Positions 1-7,619 of a DNA stretch of 64,000 bases are shown here, piece after piece. Positions within the stretch are counted from its first letter, which is position 1. Each line of letters starts with the position of its first letter. The DNA lies in the NCBI RefSeq assembly GCF_014639235.1, contig NZ_BMFU01000009.1, positions 124,001 to 188,000 on the forward strand, in the 5' to 3' direction. Source of the stretch: Paenibacillus silvae. GTDB lineage: Bacteria > Bacillota > Bacilli > Paenibacillales > Paenibacillaceae. The notes below the pieces were generated by a model that did no database searches, was not told the DNA's origin, and saw only the letters and a program-made list of their open reading frames with translations. Made by a program: the position numbers and the translations under genes.

Positions 1-216
1 CTGGCCGGTACATTCGCCGTGCTGGCGACCCTGCCGATTCAGGTGCTGGTACAGTTCGGCATCATCACTGCCGTAGGTGTGCTGCTGGATACGTTCCTGG
101 TTCGTCCGTTTATGGTGCCAGCGATTACAGCGCTGCTGGGCAAATGGGCTTTCTGGCCAGGCAAGTATATGCCGATTGCGGAGCAGCAAGAAAAGAAACA
201 AACCCGATCCCTGTAA
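1..216 (+). CDS. MMPL-family transporter, C-terminal fragment (5' end outside window)
   Basis: The reading frame is open from the first base and stops with TAA at 214-216, leaving 71 codons of the C terminus. The residues GVLLDTFLVRPFMVPA followed by LLGKWAFWPGK are the typical end of the last transmembrane bundle of MMPL/RND-type membrane proteins (lipid, drug or surfactant exporters such as YdfJ/YdgH). Two hydrophobic segments are visible before a short charged tail rich in Gln and Lys. The substrate cannot be inferred from this fragment. A terminator hairpin follows within 20 bases, so the gene is last in its unit. Family assignment is firm; specific function is unknown. Confidence 0.8.
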   Translation: MAGTFAVLATLPIQVLVQFGIITAVGVLLDTFLVRPFMVPAITALLGKWAFWPGKYMPIAEQQEKKQTRSL

Positions 217-230
217 TACAGGAGAGGGGC

Positions 231-276
231 AGATGGACGGCGGGGCTTCATGCCTGTGGTCCATCTTTCTTTTTTC
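231..276 (+). terminator. Rho-independent terminator after the MMPL gene
   Basis: AGATGGAC (231-238) pairs with GTCCATCT (259-266), and a T-rich run follows (TTCTTTTTTCC). It sits directly downstream of the MMPL stop codon. The remaining intergenic sequence up to 481 shows no convincing gene. Confidence 0.75.
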
Positions 277-481
277 CAGTGGAAGAGGCTTGGAGATGGA
301 TGTTTGAGATGGAATGGGTAAGCTGGTAAAAAATGCGCAGAAACGCCGTGGTGACTGTATTCTTTGGGAGCAGAAGGTTTACTCGACGGTGAGTTATAGG
401 ACATAATAGAGGAAGCGTCGGCTACGGGCAGACGGACAAGTTCACAACAATGGGGTAACCAGAGGAAGGATGAAAGTAAGC

Positions 482-1435
482 ATGACGAACAAACTGAATG
501 TGTATTTCAATCATGACGGCGGTGTGGATGATCTCGTATCGCTGTTTATGCTTTTGCAGATGGACAATGTACATGTAACCGGTGTATCGGTCATTCCGGC
601 GGACGGGTATTTGGAGCCGGCGACAGATGCGAGCCGTAAAATTATCGACCGTTTCGGAACGTATTCCGTTGAAGTATCCAAATCCAATTCCAGAGGCAAA
701 AACCCGTTCCCGCCAGCGTGGAGACTGCACTCGTTCTATGTAGATGCACTGCCTGTTCTGAATGAATCGGGCAAAATGGAAGCGCCGCTATCAGCTATTC
801 CGGCACATCAGCATCTGATCGAGAAAGTGCGCAATACGGAAGGCAAAACACTGCTGTTGTTCACCGGCCCGCTGACGGACCTCGCGCGTGCGCTGGACGA
901 AGCACCAGACATCGAAGAGAAAATCGACAAGCTGGTATGGATGGGCGGTACGTTTGAGCGTGGTAACGTCGAAGAACCGGAACATGACGGTACAGCGGAA
1001 TGGAACGTATTCTGGGACCCGGAAGCGGCATATCGCGTGTGGCAGAGCGGCATCCAGATTGATCTGGTTGCTCTGGAGAGCACGAACAAAGTGCCTCTTA
1101 CACCCGCTGTTCGTAACCGCTGGGCAGCAGAGCGCCGCTTCGAAGGTGTAGATTTCCTGGGGAACTGTTATGCAGGTTGTCCGCCACTCGTGTACAGTGA
1201 AACCAACTCCACGTATTATCTGTGGGATGTGCTGACTACGGCTTCCGTAGGCCGCGAGGATATCGTGAAGAAAAAAACCGTGAATTGCATCGTGATTCCA
1301 GATGGGCCAAGCCAAGGTCGCACGGTGGAGCAGGCAGACGGTCGTCCGGTGCAATTGGTCTACGATACTGACCCGGAAGCGTTCTTCACTTATATGACGG
1401 ATTTGGGCAAAAAAGCTGCTCCGCAGCGCTACTAA
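482..1435 (+). CDS. Nucleoside hydrolase (IUNH family)
   Basis: Probably hydrolyses the N-glycosidic bond of ribonucleosides in salvage, giving ribose and base in the cytoplasm. The N terminus has the Asp cluster of the Ca-binding site in the form HDGGVDD (the family motif is DTDxGxDD). A central segment with LLLFTGPLTDLARAL and WMGGTF is also typical, and a late DPEA motif is present. At 317 residues it has the normal family length. An ATG at 470 abuts the ribosome binding site AGGAAGG (463-469) with no spacing, so the in-frame ATG at 482 (11-12 bases away) is the better start. The gene is monocistronic, with a bidirectional hairpin downstream. Substrate preference cannot be read, and the first Asp of the classical motif is replaced (HDGG rather than DTDG). 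Confidence 0.8.
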   Translation: MTNKLNVYFNHDGGVDDLVSLFMLLQMDNVHVTGVSVIPADGYLEPATDASRKIIDRFGTYSVEVSKSNSRGKNPFPPAWRLHSFYVDALPVLNESGKMEAPLSAIPAHQHLIEKVRNTEGKTLLLFTGPLTDLARALDEAPDIEEKIDKLVWMGGTFERGNVEEPEHDGTAEWNVFWDPEAAYRVWQSGIQIDLVALESTNKVPLTPAVRNRWAAERRFEGVDFLGNCYAGCPPLVYSETNSTYYLWDVLTTASVGREDIVKKKTVNCIVIPDGPSQGRTVEQADGRPVQLVYDTDPEAFFTYMTDLGKKAAPQRY

Positions 1436-1566
1436 GGATCAGCAGCCGCAGGGCTGGCCTTGTATCATGACGAGCCATTATGAGTTGCAGATATTGATGG
1501 CAAAAAGACCTATATACCATACGTAATCAACGAACGATACGCATTGTATAAAGGCAAGAAGTAAAG

Positions 1567-1637
1567 AAAGCCGCAGGCTGTGTTCCGATGATCGGGTATA
1601 CCCCGATGGGTTGGAACGCTGCCGTGCGGCTTTTTGT
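1567..1637. terminator. Bidirectional terminator between convergent genes
   Basis: AAAGCCGCA (1567-1575) pairs with TGCGGCTTT (1625-1633), with a further internal stem (ATCGGG/CCCGAT). TTTTTG follows on the plus strand and a T-rich stretch on the minus strand. It separates the convergent nucleoside hydrolase and chemoreceptor genes. Confidence 0.75.
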
Positions 1638-1638
1638 T

Positions 1639-3360
1639 CTAGATTTTAAAGCGGCTGATGAGTCCATTCAGCTCACTGGATAACACACGCAGTGACTCGG
1701 CGGAAGCGCTGATCTCACCCATGGATTGCAGCTGCGTTTCGGCAGCCTGGGACACCTGTTGAATGCTGGATGAGGATTCCCGCGAGATATGCTCCATGTT
1801 TTCAATGGAGGCGGACACTTCTTCAGAACTTGCTGAGAGTTGCTCGGAAGCAGCGGATACCTCATGCAGGCGCTCGTTAATCGTCTCGATCCCGCTATGG
1901 ATGAAGGAGAACGACTGACCGGCCTCCTGAACGACCGCCATGCCTGATTGTACCGCTGTTGTGCTTGCTGACATATGCTCAGCCAGTACAGAGGTCAGAC
2001 GGGTCATCTCGGCGATCAGTTCAGAGACATGCTGTGAGGATTGCTCGGATTCTCCTGCGAGCTTGCGCACCTCGGAGGCGACGACTGCAAAACCATTGCC
2101 ATGCTCACCCGCCCGTGCCGCTTCAATGCTTGCATTAAGGGCAAGTAAATTCGTCTGGGATGCAATGTTTTGCATCAGATGTGCGACGGATTCAATCTTG
2201 CTGGAGTATTCGGCAAGCTCAGTGGTGGATGCTGCCATCTGTACATTAGCCTGATGAATAACGTCCATACTGCTGATCGCGGTGTCCAGCTTGGCCTGTC
2301 CCTGAATGGCATTATTCGTGGTCTGCTGTGACACGTCAGCCACTTTGGAAGACGAATGAGCGATATGCTGCATGCTGCGCGTAATCTCCTCCATGGCAAC
2401 AGTGACTTCTCCAGCGCGAACGACCTGCTCGGAAGCCCCGTGTGCGGTATGATTGGTGTGTTCCGCAATACGCTGGCTGGCTTCGGCTGTTGCCTGTGAA
2501 TGCTGCGACACCCCTTCTGCGGCTTGAAGCAGGGAGTCGGAGCTTCGGCGAATACCTGTCATGACTTGTCGGGTATCCGTGACCAGATGTTTGAACTCGG
2601 AGGCGAGCTGGCCAATTTCGTCCTTGCGTGCCAGGTCTACGTTGACGGTAAGATCTCCTTTGCCAACCTCGGTAATGAGCTTCTTCAGCTTCACCAAGGG
2701 GCGGGTTAGATAACGAGCAAAGATGTAAACCAGCAATACGCCGAGCAGCACAATCACAAGCGCTGTCCAAATCATGGTAATGCGGTTGCGTGACATCAGC
2801 TCATAGACGGCTGTTGAATCGAGATCCGCACCGACCACGCCTAACATCTGTCCGTTCGCTCCATGGATGGGCACATAAGCTGTAATCGTTGCTCCATAAT
2901 CCTCATCTCGTGTAAGCTCTCCACGAATGGAGGTATCCTGTGCAAAGGCTTGGAGCATGCCTTCGTACTGTGTTTCCTCAGGTGTGCCATATGGTGAGAA
3001 ATCATCTTCGGCTACATCTGGCGCGGCTCCGTCCACTACGTAATAATATGATGCCTTTCCATTTTCCTCACGTGTCCCGAGGGTGTATAAATACTTGAGC
3101 CCATTGGCCTCACGCAGCTGACTGAGCTGCTGACGCAGCGTATCGTAATACGTCGTTTTGTCCTGCCCGGTGCTGAGTGGGGTGTACAGCGAAATGTCAA
3201 TTAAAGCTGCTGCCCGTTCAGCTACCGCCTGCGCCTGCATCCCCATCGACTGCTCTACTAATTGTGCGGATGATCGATACATGGTAACACCCAGAATTGC
3301 ACCTGCGGCTAACATCAAACAAGAAAAAAATAAAAAAATGCGCATAAACAAGCTGTTCAT
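1639..3360 (-). CDS. Methyl-accepting chemotaxis protein
   Basis: Membrane chemoreceptor that signals to CheA/CheW. A first transmembrane helix (about residues 7-29) is followed by an extracellular Cache-like sensor region (about 30-190, with DSTAVYELMSRNR just before the membrane). The second helix (about 193-215, MIWTALVIVLLGVLLVYIFA) leads into a HAMP domain (RPLVKLKKLITEVGKGDLTV) and a long cytoplasmic signalling coiled coil. The hairpin tip carries the conserved IASQTNLLALNASIEAARAG. At 573 residues it has typical length. The start has the site AAGGGGGA 12 bases upstream. No chemotaxis operon is adjacent, so it is an orphan receptor with unknown ligand. The C-terminal CheB/CheR pentapeptide is absent, as in most Gram-positive receptors. 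Confidence 0.92.
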   Translation of the reverse strand: MNSLFMRIFLFFSCLMLAAGAILGVTMYRSSAQLVEQSMGMQAQAVAERAAALIDISLYTPLSTGQDKTTYYDTLRQQLSQLREANGLKYLYTLGTREENGKASYYYVVDGAAPDVAEDDFSPYGTPEETQYEGMLQAFAQDTSIRGELTRDEDYGATITAYVPIHGANGQMLGVVGADLDSTAVYELMSRNRITMIWTALVIVLLGVLLVYIFARYLTRPLVKLKKLITEVGKGDLTVNVDLARKDEIGQLASEFKHLVTDTRQVMTGIRRSSDSLLQAAEGVSQHSQATAEASQRIAEHTNHTAHGASEQVVRAGEVTVAMEEITRSMQHIAHSSSKVADVSQQTTNNAIQGQAKLDTAISSMDVIHQANVQMAASTTELAEYSSKIESVAHLMQNIASQTNLLALNASIEAARAGEHGNGFAVVASEVRKLAGESEQSSQHVSELIAEMTRLTSVLAEHMSASTTAVQSGMAVVQEAGQSFSFIHSGIETINERLHEVSAASEQLSASSEEVSASIENMEHISRESSSSIQQVSQAAETQLQSMGEISASAESLRVLSSELNGLISRFKI

Positions 3361-3436
3361 CGTACGAATAGTTCCCCCTTGTATATGTAACTGTATCCTG
3401 TAAATAAGTTGAAGAATGGAAAAACGTTGCTAAATT

Positions 3437-3905
3437 TGCTTCGATGGGCTCTACCTGCTCAAATGAACGTCATGGCTTCGAACGTATCGGATGCTTTAGT
3501 GCTCATAATGGAAAGTAAAGTAATGGGTTCATATGGTTTATGTGTTCAATATGGCTTCGTGCTCGATGGGTGTCATTGGGATTAAGTACATCAGGTGTGC
3601 TCCGAGTGCTTTATATGCACTCAAATGAACGTCAAATGCAACAGGTACTTCGAGTGCTTCATATGCGCTCAAATGCAACAGGTACTTCGAGTGCTTCATA
3701 TGTGCTCAAATGCACGTCAAGTGGTCTATCTACTCAAGTGGATGTCATGTGCTTCAAGCGTATCGGACACTTCATTGGTCAATGTGTATTGTACTCCAAG
3801 TGACGGATGTGCTTATTACTCCATATCCTTCATGAGCTAATTGCGCTTTATATGATCTCCAATTGTTTCGTATGCTTTAGTGCTCAATGAACGTCTGGTG
3901 CCTCA
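3437..3905. repeat. Degenerate direct-repeat tract with a 37-bp tandem duplication
   Basis: The interval 3361-4150 holds no gene I can support. Two nearly perfect 37-base units lie back to back at 3632-3668 and 3669-3705 (start TCAAATGCAACAGGTACTTC, one mismatch). Weaker relatives of the words TGCTCAAATGAACGTC, GTGCTTCATATG and CAAGTGnnnGTC recur around 3457-3475, 3603-3633, 3711-3745 and 3870-3905. Short open frames here mirror the repeats and lack ribosome binding sites. Confidence 0.7.
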
Positions 3906-4150
3906 AGTGATTATGTGATGGATATAATTCCGTACTCTGATTGTTTCGTTTGCTTTTGTACACCATACCTTTTGTGCACCATGTGTTCCTTTAAGATGTG
4001 TTTATGTTTTAATGATTGCTTTACTTTTGCTCAACATATGCCCGTTTCTTTTATGTATATATTCCTATTTATTTTATCGGCATAAGATTAACAAAGGATT
4101 ATAGGGTAAGTGGGTGGGTGCTGTCGTTTCGAAGTGCCCCTCGATTATTC

Positions 4151-4344
4151 TAACGATCCCAGATGAGCTTATTTGGGCGATATGGGTGCTTCAGGAATTG
4201 TAACGATTCCCAGAAACCTTATTTAACTAAAAACAACGATTAACACCCATTTTACCATGATTCTTCCCAAAATAAGCTTTCCTGAGATCGTTAAAAAATA
4301 AAATCGTGTAAAATTGCCCAAATAGCGTCTCTCAGAATCGTTAA
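4151..4344. repeat. Four copies of an interspersed TAACGAT-...-GCTTATTT motif, two per orientation
   Basis: Plus-strand copies are at 4151-4178 (TAACGATCCCAGATGAGC, then TTATTTGGGC) and 4201-4227. Minus-strand copies are at 4265-4293 (complement of TTAACGATCTCAGGAAAGC, then TTATTTTGGG) and 4316-4344. Each runs TTAACGAT, about ten variable bases containing a CAG/GAG element, then GCTTATTT-like and GGG. The cluster lies just beyond the 3' end of the DUF3105 gene and could fold into alternative hairpins. Confidence 0.6.
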
Positions 4345-4400
4345 ATGTGCGTACCAAAATGCGTGCCAAAGTGCATACGAATAGGTTGTCCCCGCTCCTG

Positions 4401-5150
4401 TTACATCGTTCCGCCGCCTTGGCGAACGGAAGCTGGAATCTTCTCGGGTCCCTGATTAATGTAGCGATTAATAAACGTGCCAACCTTGGCGTCGTCGAAC
4501 TTATCGAGCTTCATCGTTTTGGTCCAGGCGGTTACGACAACCTCGCTGCCATCGGGAATGTCTTTATTGGGCACGGCGAGGATGCCTGATCCCGCTTTAC
4601 GGAATTTGGCCAGATATTTGAGATGCTCCTTGAGCATGTCACTGGCATCTTCGCGATAATAGATGATGATGTCTCCATGTTCCATGTTGTGTACCAGATA
4701 AGGATAACCCGGGAAGTCAGTGTAAAAGCCGAACTTAATGTCATGTGGATTATGTGGCCCCGAGGTCGGAATCTTCATCTCATAGTGAATCGGTTCCTCC
4801 GTATGGGTGGCTCCATAGTATTTATCATTGGTCACATCAATTACGGCGTTGTTATCCAGTTTGGAGACATCATATGTGCCGCCGCCAGCATTTTGCAGGA
4901 AAAACAATCCGAATGCTGCGATTGAAGCGCCAATCAGAATATGAGCGGTAGTCCGTATGAAGCGGCCTTTCTTCTGAATAGCAGCACGCTCCTTCTTTTT
5001 CATATGACCAAGAATACTGCCACGTGTACGCGATGCCCAGATATAGGCGGCGATGGAGAGCATCAGTACTACCCCTCCAATGATCAACCATAAGTATGAG
5101 GTGCCAGTCTGTTGTTCCATTTGCATATGATCCATGTGGGTCATGTCCAT
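4401..5150 (-). CDS. DUF3105 membrane protein with Met/His-rich N terminus
   Basis: A 249-residue protein. The first 15 residues are rich in Met and His (MDMTHMDHMQM), which could bind metal, copper for example; this is inference. Two hydrophobic helices follow at about 20-39 and 68-88, with a Lys/Arg-rich loop between, and then an outward or soluble C-terminal domain. That domain carries the DUF3105 hallmarks: HYEMKIPTSGPHNPH, then YPYLVHNMEHGDIIIYY. The molecular function of DUF3105 is not known to me. The start has a good site (GAGGA, six bases upstream). Two BlaI-type palindromes lie upstream, one on a strong promoter, so repression by the BlaI-like regulator at 52.1 kb is likely. The gene appears monocistronic. 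Confidence 0.8.
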   Translation of the reverse strand: MDMTHMDHMQMEQQTGTSYLWLIIGGVVLMLSIAAYIWASRTRGSILGHMKKKERAAIQKKGRFIRTTAHILIGASIAAFGLFFLQNAGGGTYDVSKLDNNAVIDVTNDKYYGATHTEEPIHYEMKIPTSGPHNPHDIKFGFYTDFPGYPYLVHNMEHGDIIIYYREDASDMLKEHLKYLAKFRKAGSGILAVPNKDIPDGSEVVVTAWTKTMKLDKFDDAKVGTFINRYINQGPEKIPASVRQGGGTM

Positions 5151-5190
5151 TCGAATTCCTCAGCTTTCGTCATAAAATAAAAAAACACTC

Positions 5191-5211
5191 AACACTACAT
5201 TGTGTAGTGTT
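5191..5211. promoter_or_regulatory. BlaI/MecI-type operator 1 upstream of the DUF3105 gene
   Basis: A perfect palindrome with 9-base arms, AACACTACA and TGTAGTGTT, around TTG. Written in the form shared with two other sites in the window it is ACACTA-N7-TAGTGT. It lies 41 bases upstream of the DUF3105 start, inside the presumed leader. The same 6-7-6 architecture is found at 5372-5392 and at 52080-52098 on the promoter of a blaI-like gene. Confidence 0.7.
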
Positions 5212-5220
5212 ATAGGTGAA

Positions 5221-5282
5221 CTAGTTATACATGAGCGTATACAAGTGTGTACTAGTCATACAAAAGCGTATACAAGTTGAAC
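5221..5282. repeat. Imperfect 31-bp tandem duplication in the DUF3105 leader
   Basis: CTAGTTATACATGAGCGTAT at 5221 is repeated as CTAGTCATACAAAAGCGTAT at 5252, and both continue with ACAAGT. The period is 31 bases. It lies between the two BlaI-type operators. Confidence 0.65.
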
Positions 5283-5371
5283 TTGTAATACCCGCACGCG
5301 GCACCACGTTCACTCAAGCTAACAAAGTTGACTAAATAACGAGGTAAATAAGTAAAAAGGAACATATTATT

Positions 5372-5411
5372 TACACTACACATTATAGTGTATGGAATAA
5401 TCCCTGTGCAA
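5372..5411 (-). promoter_or_regulatory. Minus-strand promoter with BlaI-type operator 2 on its -10 box
   Basis: Read on the minus strand, TTGCAC (5406-5411) and TATAAT (5382-5387) are separated by 18 bases and point at the DUF3105 gene. The palindrome TACACTA-N7-TAGTGTA (5372-5392) covers the -10 element, as expected for a repressor site. The transcript would carry a leader of roughly 220 bases containing operator 1. Confidence 0.7.
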
Positions 5412-5432
5412 TGGCACATTGCAAATGCAGAA

Positions 5433-5462
5433 GAAAAAAGACTTCCCCACATATGGGGAAGC
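5433..5462 (-). terminator. Terminator of the zinc-ribbon/Yip1 gene
   Basis: CTTCCCC (5442-5448) pairs with GGGGAAG (5455-5461). On the minus strand the stem is followed by TCTTTTTTCTT. It lies 48 bases beyond the stop of the gene at 5510-6445. Confidence 0.8.
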
Positions 5463-5509
5463 CTGGCTTAATGAGCTCGAGCCTCTAACACCTCTTCATA
5501 TACAAAATA

Positions 5510-6445
5510 TTACAAGCGTCCATACGGCGAGAACAACGGGCCGAACAGACCGGCTATAACCGCATACAACAGACGATAGGTTACATAAAACAGCACCGCA
5601 TTGGCAATCAGTACGCTGTACATGCTGTCAAGGGCGGCTTGGGTGCGATTCAGCGGATGGTGGAACAGCACTGTATTCATAGCAACAAACACAATGATGT
5701 AGGACAACACCAGCAGCGAGATGGCGAACGAATACGAGATCACAATCATCAGGTTAGCAAGTAATAGGGTCACGACTGCTGGAGCCAGCAATGCCCCAAA
5801 CTGGGCAATCATGATTTTAGGACGGAAAGTGATCCGCTCGAGCTTCAATACAACATAGATCAGTGCCGCGGCGGCGATCAGAATAATCGCAGTAAACAGA
5901 AGTGGACGAAGGAATCCACCGATAAATAGTCCATCCGCACCAAGGCGGCCAAACATAATCAGAAAGTATGTAGAGGTCAAAATAGCAAACAGGGCCATCG
6001 TTACCCAGCCATGCAGGGCATGCTGTTCACCGACGGTTTTCATTGTTTGGTATGGACGTGCCAGTACACTTAGGAAATAAGACAGGTACTGTTTGCTTAC
6101 TTCTTTGGCTTGCTGTACTTTCTCGTTCTGCACAAGGTTGTTCCATTGATTGCCGCTACTGCTTTGTGCAGAATGAGGCTCCCGGGCATCAGCACTACGG
6201 GCATCGTCATGATCATGAGCAGGTGACGGGATTGGTGAGATGGATGAGCTTGCGGATTCTTTTCTATTAGATGCGGAGTCCTGCGTGCTGGACCAGCGGG
6301 TGTATTCCGAGCTTGCATCTGATGAGTCTGTGTGTGTTGCAGATTCCACAGGATTTTCTGATGCATGGGTTCCTTTCAGGTTAGAGCCGCACCTCTCGCA
6401 AAAACGAGCATCTCCATTTTCGTGATTACATACTGGACATTTCAT
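5510..6445 (-). CDS. Zinc-ribbon protein with Yip1-like membrane domain
   Basis: The N terminus is a zinc ribbon (CPVC then CERC within the first 22 residues). A Ser/Asp/His-rich linker of about 80 residues follows, and then a C-terminal membrane domain with about five hydrophobic helices (from about residue 145) that resembles the Yip1 superfamily. The chosen ATG at 6445 has GGAGG eight bases upstream. The longer reading to 6499 lacks such a site and would precede the zinc ribbon with unrelated residues. Bacterial proteins of this design are common in Bacillales but have no assigned role that I know. It is transcribed alone and ends at a clear terminator. Confidence 0.7.
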   Translation of the reverse strand: MKCPVCNHENGDARFCERCGSNLKGTHASENPVESATHTDSSDASSEYTRWSSTQDSASNRKESASSSISPIPSPAHDHDDARSADAREPHSAQSSSGNQWNNLVQNEKVQQAKEVSKQYLSYFLSVLARPYQTMKTVGEQHALHGWVTMALFAILTSTYFLIMFGRLGADGLFIGGFLRPLLFTAIILIAAAALIYVVLKLERITFRPKIMIAQFGALLAPAVVTLLLANLMIVISYSFAISLLVLSYIIVFVAMNTVLFHHPLNRTQAALDSMYSVLIANAVLFYVTYRLLYAVIAGLFGPLFSPYGRL

Positions 6446-6595
6446 GTCATAAGCCTCCAATTTATTGAAATATTGAACAGTGGATACATTGTGTCTCATT
6501 TTACCGTTCGATGCCGAACTTTGTCTATGTATCGCCCTTTAAATACCCAAAAAAACACTTGTGAAACAGAGGAATTACCATGCCATATTTTCATA

Positions 6596-6655
6596 TTGAC
6601 ATAGAGAGGACTCCCGATTATGATGTCTTTATCGAAATTGATAATCATTATCAAT
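6596..6655 (+). promoter_or_regulatory. efe promoter with Fur box
   Basis: TTGACA (6596-6601), a 17-base spacer and TATGAT (6619-6624) form a strong promoter. Just downstream the 19-base ATTGATAATCATTATCAAT (6637-6655) is a perfect 9-1-9 palindrome matching the Fur consensus. Iron-loaded Fur would block early transcription. Confidence 0.9.
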
Positions 6656-6712
6656 TATCAATTATCAGGAAGGGTCTAGTGTGATTTCTGTATCTATAAA
6701 GGGGTGTCTGGA

Positions 6713-7615
6713 TTGAAAATGAGAACAAGTGTAACGTTGCCAGCTGTTGTGCTGGTGACTTCGGTGCTGCTTGCGGCGTGTAGCAATGATGCGGTGGCTC
6801 CGGCGAAGGTGTCCGGTGAGACAGCTGTAGCAAGTGAGAGTCAGGCGAGCTCGCAGGATAAGAGCAAGGCTGGTACAGAGACTGTAAAAGAGGATTATTC
6901 CGTCGCAGTGGCGGGGTATCGGGCTTATGCCGTAGAGCAGATTGATGCGTTTGTGAAGGAAACTGAAAAGTTTACGGATGCGGTGAAGGCCGGGGAACTG
7001 GAGAAGGCGAAGGCACTTTATGCCCCAGCACGCATGTATTACGAACGAATTGAGCCGGTAGCGGAGGCGCTCGGTGATCTGGACCCGAATATTGACGCAC
7101 GGGACGGGGATGTGGAAGCCGCGGATTGGCGTGGATTTCACCGCATTGAGAAGGCGCTGTGGGAGGATAACACGACTGATGGCATGAAGGAATATGCAGA
7201 CACACTGCTGAGTGACGCGAAGCTGCTGCGGGCAAAAGTAGAAACGATGGATATTGATGCTGGCCTGATGGTCACGGGAGCGGTGGAGCTGCTGAACGAG
7301 GTATCCTCCAGTAAGGTGACGGGGGAAGAGGAGCGTTATTCCCATACGGATTTGTATGATTTTGCGGCAAATGTGGAGGGGGCGCGTGAAATTTACAACC
7401 TGCTGAAGGATGACCTGGCTGCCAAGGACAAGGAGCTGAACCAGCAGATTGCGGACCGTTTTGCTGCGCTGGAGAAGGAACTTGCACCGTTCAAGGACGG
7501 TGACGGGTACGTTTCCTACAAGAAGCTGAAGGACGAGGACGTGCGCAAGCTGAGTCAGAATCTGGATGCGCTTGCGGAGCCGTTGTCGAATATGGGACAG
7601 GTACTGGGAGTGTAG
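6713..7615 (+). CDS. efeO: EfeO/EfeM-type iron uptake lipoprotein (imelysin/M75 domain)
   Basis: Extracellular component of the EfeUOB iron transporter. A lipoprotein signal peptide ends in LLAAC (Cys about residue 23). The mature chain is the M75/imelysin-like helical domain with the conserved HxxE metal motif in GFHRIEKALW (His about residue 143). The preceding Glu/Asp-rich region and QIDAFVKETEKFTDAVKAG are typical of EfeO. TTG at 6713 is eight bases after AAAGGGG, so I take it as the start; GTG 6704 has no spacing and ATG 6719 is 14 bases away. At 300 residues it lacks the N-terminal cupredoxin domain of proteobacterial EfeO, as Gram-positive forms usually do. It is first in a three-gene Fur-controlled operon. 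Confidence 0.9.
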   Translation: MKMRTSVTLPAVVLVTSVLLAACSNDAVAPAKVSGETAVASESQASSQDKSKAGTETVKEDYSVAVAGYRAYAVEQIDAFVKETEKFTDAVKAGELEKAKALYAPARMYYERIEPVAEALGDLDPNIDARDGDVEAADWRGFHRIEKALWEDNTTDGMKEYADTLLSDAKLLRAKVETMDIDAGLMVTGAVELLNEVSSSKVTGEEERYSHTDLYDFAANVEGAREIYNLLKDDLAAKDKELNQQIADRFAALEKELAPFKDGDGYVSYKKLKDEDVRKLSQNLDALAEPLSNMGQVLGV

Positions 7616-7619
7616 ACCG

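Noticed and set aside
3600..3720. CRISPR-like array
   Set aside because: Only two identical units with no spacers between them and no cas genes in the window.
3540..3840. Two overlapping plus-strand ORFs of 81-87 codons
   Set aside because: They merely translate the 37-bp repeat units in two frames; no start signals or protein-like composition.
5252..5452. Minus-strand ORF of 66 codons upstream of DUF3105
   Set aside because: It runs through the promoter, both repeat units and operator 2, has no ribosome binding site, and its sequence is dominated by those elements.
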